7,719 nucleotides of DNA from an uncultured Eubacterium sp. GTDB lineage: Bacteria > Bacillota > Clostridia > Lachnospirales > Lachnospiraceae. The position numbers and the translations under genes are program-made. The notes below the pieces were generated by a model. It was not told the DNA's origin and searched no databases. It was given only the letters and a program-made list of their open reading frames with translations. The DNA lies in the NCBI GenBank assembly GCA_902475415.1, contig CABRZK010000109.1:1-7719 (forward strand), written 5' to 3'. Below, in pieces: positions 5,636 through 7,719 of this stretch; positions within the stretch are counted from its first letter, which is position 1, and every line of letters begins with the position of its first letter.

Positions 5636-7384
5636 TGTCAATTTGATCCGTGGCGTTGAATAATAGGTATCAATTTTCGGATAATAGGTAAAATGTAACG
5701 ATGCATTATGGATGCATCTGCCCGCAAGTGTATCCTGTGCCACTACTCTACCATATTTTTCTTTCAATGGTAACAAAATATCTTCCTGATCACCAAAATA
5801 TACCGCATCCACGGAAATACCAGCATGATTCCTCAGTTTCATCTGAAGTACACGACCTTCTTTTCCGCAAATACGCATACTCTCGATGGTCAGATTTCGG
5901 TCTGCAAACACCGGTTTTTCATTTCCTTTTCCAAAAGGTTCCAGATATTCCAGCTGTCGGATCAGATCTTCCGTAATATAACCAATTGGCATCGGCACAT
6001 CGATCACCACTTTTGGTACCAGATCTTCCTCTGTCAGTGTACACGCCTCATTCAAAGCTCTGCGGAAATCATCAATATCCTCCTCCTTCAGTGAAAAACC
6101 TGCGGCCATCGGATGTCCGCCAAACTGAGTCAGATACTGCTGACACTTACACAGTTCCTCATACATAGAATACGCTTCGATGGAACGACCGGATCCCTTT
6201 GCCCCGTTTTCACTCCTGGTAATAACCAGTGTCGGGCGGTGATATGCCTCACGGATTCTTCCGGCCACGATACCTGCTAGGCTCTCATGACAGTCCGGCA
6301 GAAAGATCACCAGAACACGATCCTTCGCATATGCTTCCTGTCCGGCAATTTTTTTTGCCTGTTCCACAGCATTTGCCGTCAGCAGTTTCCGACTTTCATT
6401 CAATTCTACAATCTCCTGCGCCAGAACTGCTGCTTCCGGTTCCGACTCACACAGCAACAGCTGCAATGACAGGCGCGCCGTTTCCAGTCTGCCGCTGGCA
6501 TTCAGACACGGGCCAATACGAAAGCCGATATCATAGCCCTTTAAGTTTCCCATCTGCAGTTTATTTTGCATGATCAGTGCTTTCATTCCGATGTTAGTCG
6601 TCTCATTGAGCATTTTCAATCCAAGTTTTACAAGAATCCGGTTTTCACCCTGCAGCTCCATGACATCTCCCACCGTGGCAAATCCCGCATTCTCGATAAA
6701 ACAATCTGCTTCTGACACGTCAAGCCCGGACTGTTCATATAGTACCTGCACAAATTTAAATGCCACTGCCGCACCGCACAATCCTTTCCATGGATAGTGA
6801 CAATCTTTCTGTTTTGGGTTCACAATAGCATCTGCATCACTGCGTTTTTCTGTCCTCACACCATCGATCTCTGTAAACGGAACTTCATGGTGATCTGTAA
6901 CCACAACGGTCATTCCAAAGGACTTGGCCAGATGAATCTGCTCAATGGCAGAGATTCCATTGTCACAGGTCAGTATTGTATCAATCCCGTCCTGATGCGC
7001 CTTTGTCACCAGATGTTCATTCAGTCCATAGCCGTCCAGAATACGGTCCGGAATAACGAAATCAGCCACTGCTCCCAGGCGATGCAGGGCACAGTATAAA
7101 ATATAAGTCGACTGAATGCCATCAATATCATAATCCCCGATAATACGGATTTTTTTCTTTTCTGTAATTTTATTACGGATCAGTTCTGCCGCCAGATCCA
7201 CATCTTTCAGTAAATGCGGATCATGCAGATCTTCCCGGCCTCCATGCAGATACCGATCCATCTCTTTCATATCAGTCAGTCCGCGGTTTCGCATGATTCT
7301 TGCAACAACCTGATCGATGCCAAACCGCTGTCCGATTGCCTGAAAATCAGCCTTTTTCGCTGATACCACCCATTTTTCTTTCAC
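5615..7384 (-). CDS. recJ: Single-stranded-DNA-specific exonuclease RecJ
   Basis: RecJ degrades single-stranded DNA 5' to 3' in recombinational and mismatch repair, using metal ions held by a DHH-type active site. The protein has 589 residues, near the 577 of E. coli RecJ and shorter than the extended Bacillus form. All catalytic motifs are present: GDYDIDG (83-89), TCDNG (139-143), DHHE (164-167), VGD (238-240) and GPCLNASGR (291-299). The DHHA1 part shows HESLAGIVAGR (366-376), GSGR (397-400) and FGGHPMAAGF (421-430). The region after about 450 should be the OB-like DNA-binding domain. The start codon is GTG (7382-7384), supported by GGGAGT at 7391-7396 seven bases away. It follows truA by 16 bases and is almost certainly co-transcribed with it. 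The DHH family also includes nano-RNases and phosphatases, but the length and the C-terminal motifs favour RecJ. Confidence 0.95.
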   Translation of the reverse strand: MKEKWVVSAKKADFQAIGQRFGIDQVVARIMRNRGLTDMKEMDRYLHGGREDLHDPHLLKDVDLAAELIRNKITEKKKIRIIGDYDIDGIQSTYILYCALHRLGAVADFVIPDRILDGYGLNEHLVTKAHQDGIDTILTCDNGISAIEQIHLAKSFGMTVVVTDHHEVPFTEIDGVRTEKRSDADAIVNPKQKDCHYPWKGLCGAAVAFKFVQVLYEQSGLDVSEADCFIENAGFATVGDVMELQGENRILVKLGLKMLNETTNIGMKALIMQNKLQMGNLKGYDIGFRIGPCLNASGRLETARLSLQLLLCESEPEAAVLAQEIVELNESRKLLTANAVEQAKKIAGQEAYAKDRVLVIFLPDCHESLAGIVAGRIREAYHRPTLVITRSENGAKGSGRSIEAYSMYEELCKCQQYLTQFGGHPMAAGFSLKEEDIDDFRRALNEACTLTEEDLVPKVVIDVPMPIGYITEDLIRQLEYLEPFGKGNEKPVFADRNLTIESMRICGKEGRVLQMKLRNHAGISVDAVYFGDQEDILLPLKEKYGRVVAQDTLAGRCIHNASLHFTYYPKIDTYYSTPRIKLTLTGVSA

Positions 7385-7400
7385 TTGTTTACTCCCGTTC

Positions 7401-7719
7401 TTAATAAACTACTTCCCAGAGTGTCAGTCCCTGGGCAGGCATGGTCGGACCGGCCTCTGCCCGCACTTTTGTCTCCAGAATCTCCGCAACATGCTCCGGT
7501 GGATATACGCCTGTGCCCACATCTGTCAGTGTGCCGGTGACAATTCGGATCATATTCTGTAAAAATCCGTTTCCGGTATATGTAAAACGGATTTCCTCAC
7601 CAATCCGTCTGATTTCTATCTCATGAATGGTACGCACCGTAGATTTTTTCATCTTTGCATTTCCGCAAAAAGCCGCAAAATCATGTTTTCCAAGCAGATA
7701 ATCTGCTGCTTTGCGCATG
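7401..7719 (-). CDS. truA: tRNA pseudouridine synthase A (TruA), C-terminal part, cut by window edge
   Basis: TruA converts uridines 38-40 in the tRNA anticodon stem-loop to pseudouridine. Only about the last 106 residues are in the window. They include DYLLGKHDFAAFCG, the strand-helix GNGFLQNMIRIVTGTL, and the family's characteristic end AGPTMPAQGLTLWEVVY followed by TAA at 7401-7403. An in-frame ATG at 7716-7718 is an internal methionine, not the start: a full protein is about 245-265 residues, and the catalytic Asp lies in the missing N-terminal part. It is the most upstream visible gene of the minus-strand cluster, directly ahead of recJ. Confidence 0.94.
   Translation of the reverse strand, partial: MRKAADYLLGKHDFAAFCGNAKMKKSTVRTIHEIEIRRIGEEIRFTYTGNGFLQNMIRIVTGTLTDVGTGVYPPEHVAEILETKVRAEAGPTMPAQGLTLWEVVY

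Noticed and set aside
6229..6573. 114-codon plus-strand frame inside recJ
   Set aside because: It is antisense to conserved RecJ motifs and has no ribosome site or recognisable domain.
1..7719. CRISPR array, insertion sequence, tRNA or phage genes
   Set aside because: No regularly spaced repeats, transposase or integrase motifs, or tRNA cloverleaf with a TTCGANTC-like arm were seen on either strand.

Overview
The window looks like an ordinary chromosomal segment from a Gram-positive anaerobe of the Clostridia, most likely a gut Lachnospiraceae. This rests on moderate base composition, strong AAAGGAG/GGAGG-type ribosome binding sites, an Hsp33 with the CxC...CxxC zinc site, a glutamine-dependent two-domain NAD synthase, a DUF1002 (YpuA-like) exported protein and a YqeM-like methyltransferase. 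The family assignment is inference; the protein identities are firmer.

Layout. Almost everything lies on the minus strand as one co-directional cluster read right to left: truA (only its C-terminal part, cut by the window edge), recJ 16 bases later, a secreted DUF1002 protein, a class I SAM-dependent methyltransferase, hslO (Hsp33), and nadE, whose ATG overlaps the hslO stop as ATGA. nadE is broken by a -1 type frameshift near 1062-1067, leaving a 551-codon frame and a well conserved out-of-frame C-terminal tail down to 684. On the plus strand, facing this cluster with only 13 bases between stop codons, is a 179-codon gene (131-670) with a near-consensus promoter but no visible Shine-Dalgarno. 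It resembles, weakly, the later half of ParA/MinD-type ATPases but has no P-loop.

Gene-free stretches. Bases 1-130 hold a promoter and an unidentified open frame that ends at 105. The gap between the DUF1002 gene and recJ (5475-5614) follows a candidate promoter in the recJ tail. The gap between the methyltransferase and hslO (3538-3694) holds a nested inverted repeat and a 12-base palindrome that together look like a small structured or dispersed element. No tRNA, rRNA, insertion sequence, CRISPR array or convincing rho-independent terminator was seen.

How the genes relate. The cluster mixes tRNA modification (TruA), single-strand DNA degradation in repair (RecJ), an envelope protein of unknown role, a small-molecule or macromolecule methyltransferase, a redox-controlled chaperone (Hsp33) and the last step of NAD synthesis (NadE). 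It is a housekeeping grouping, not an obvious single pathway. I do not see strong evidence for a new multi-gene system. The items most worth a second look are the nadE frameshift, the P-loop-less plus-strand gene and the palindromic element upstream of hslO.
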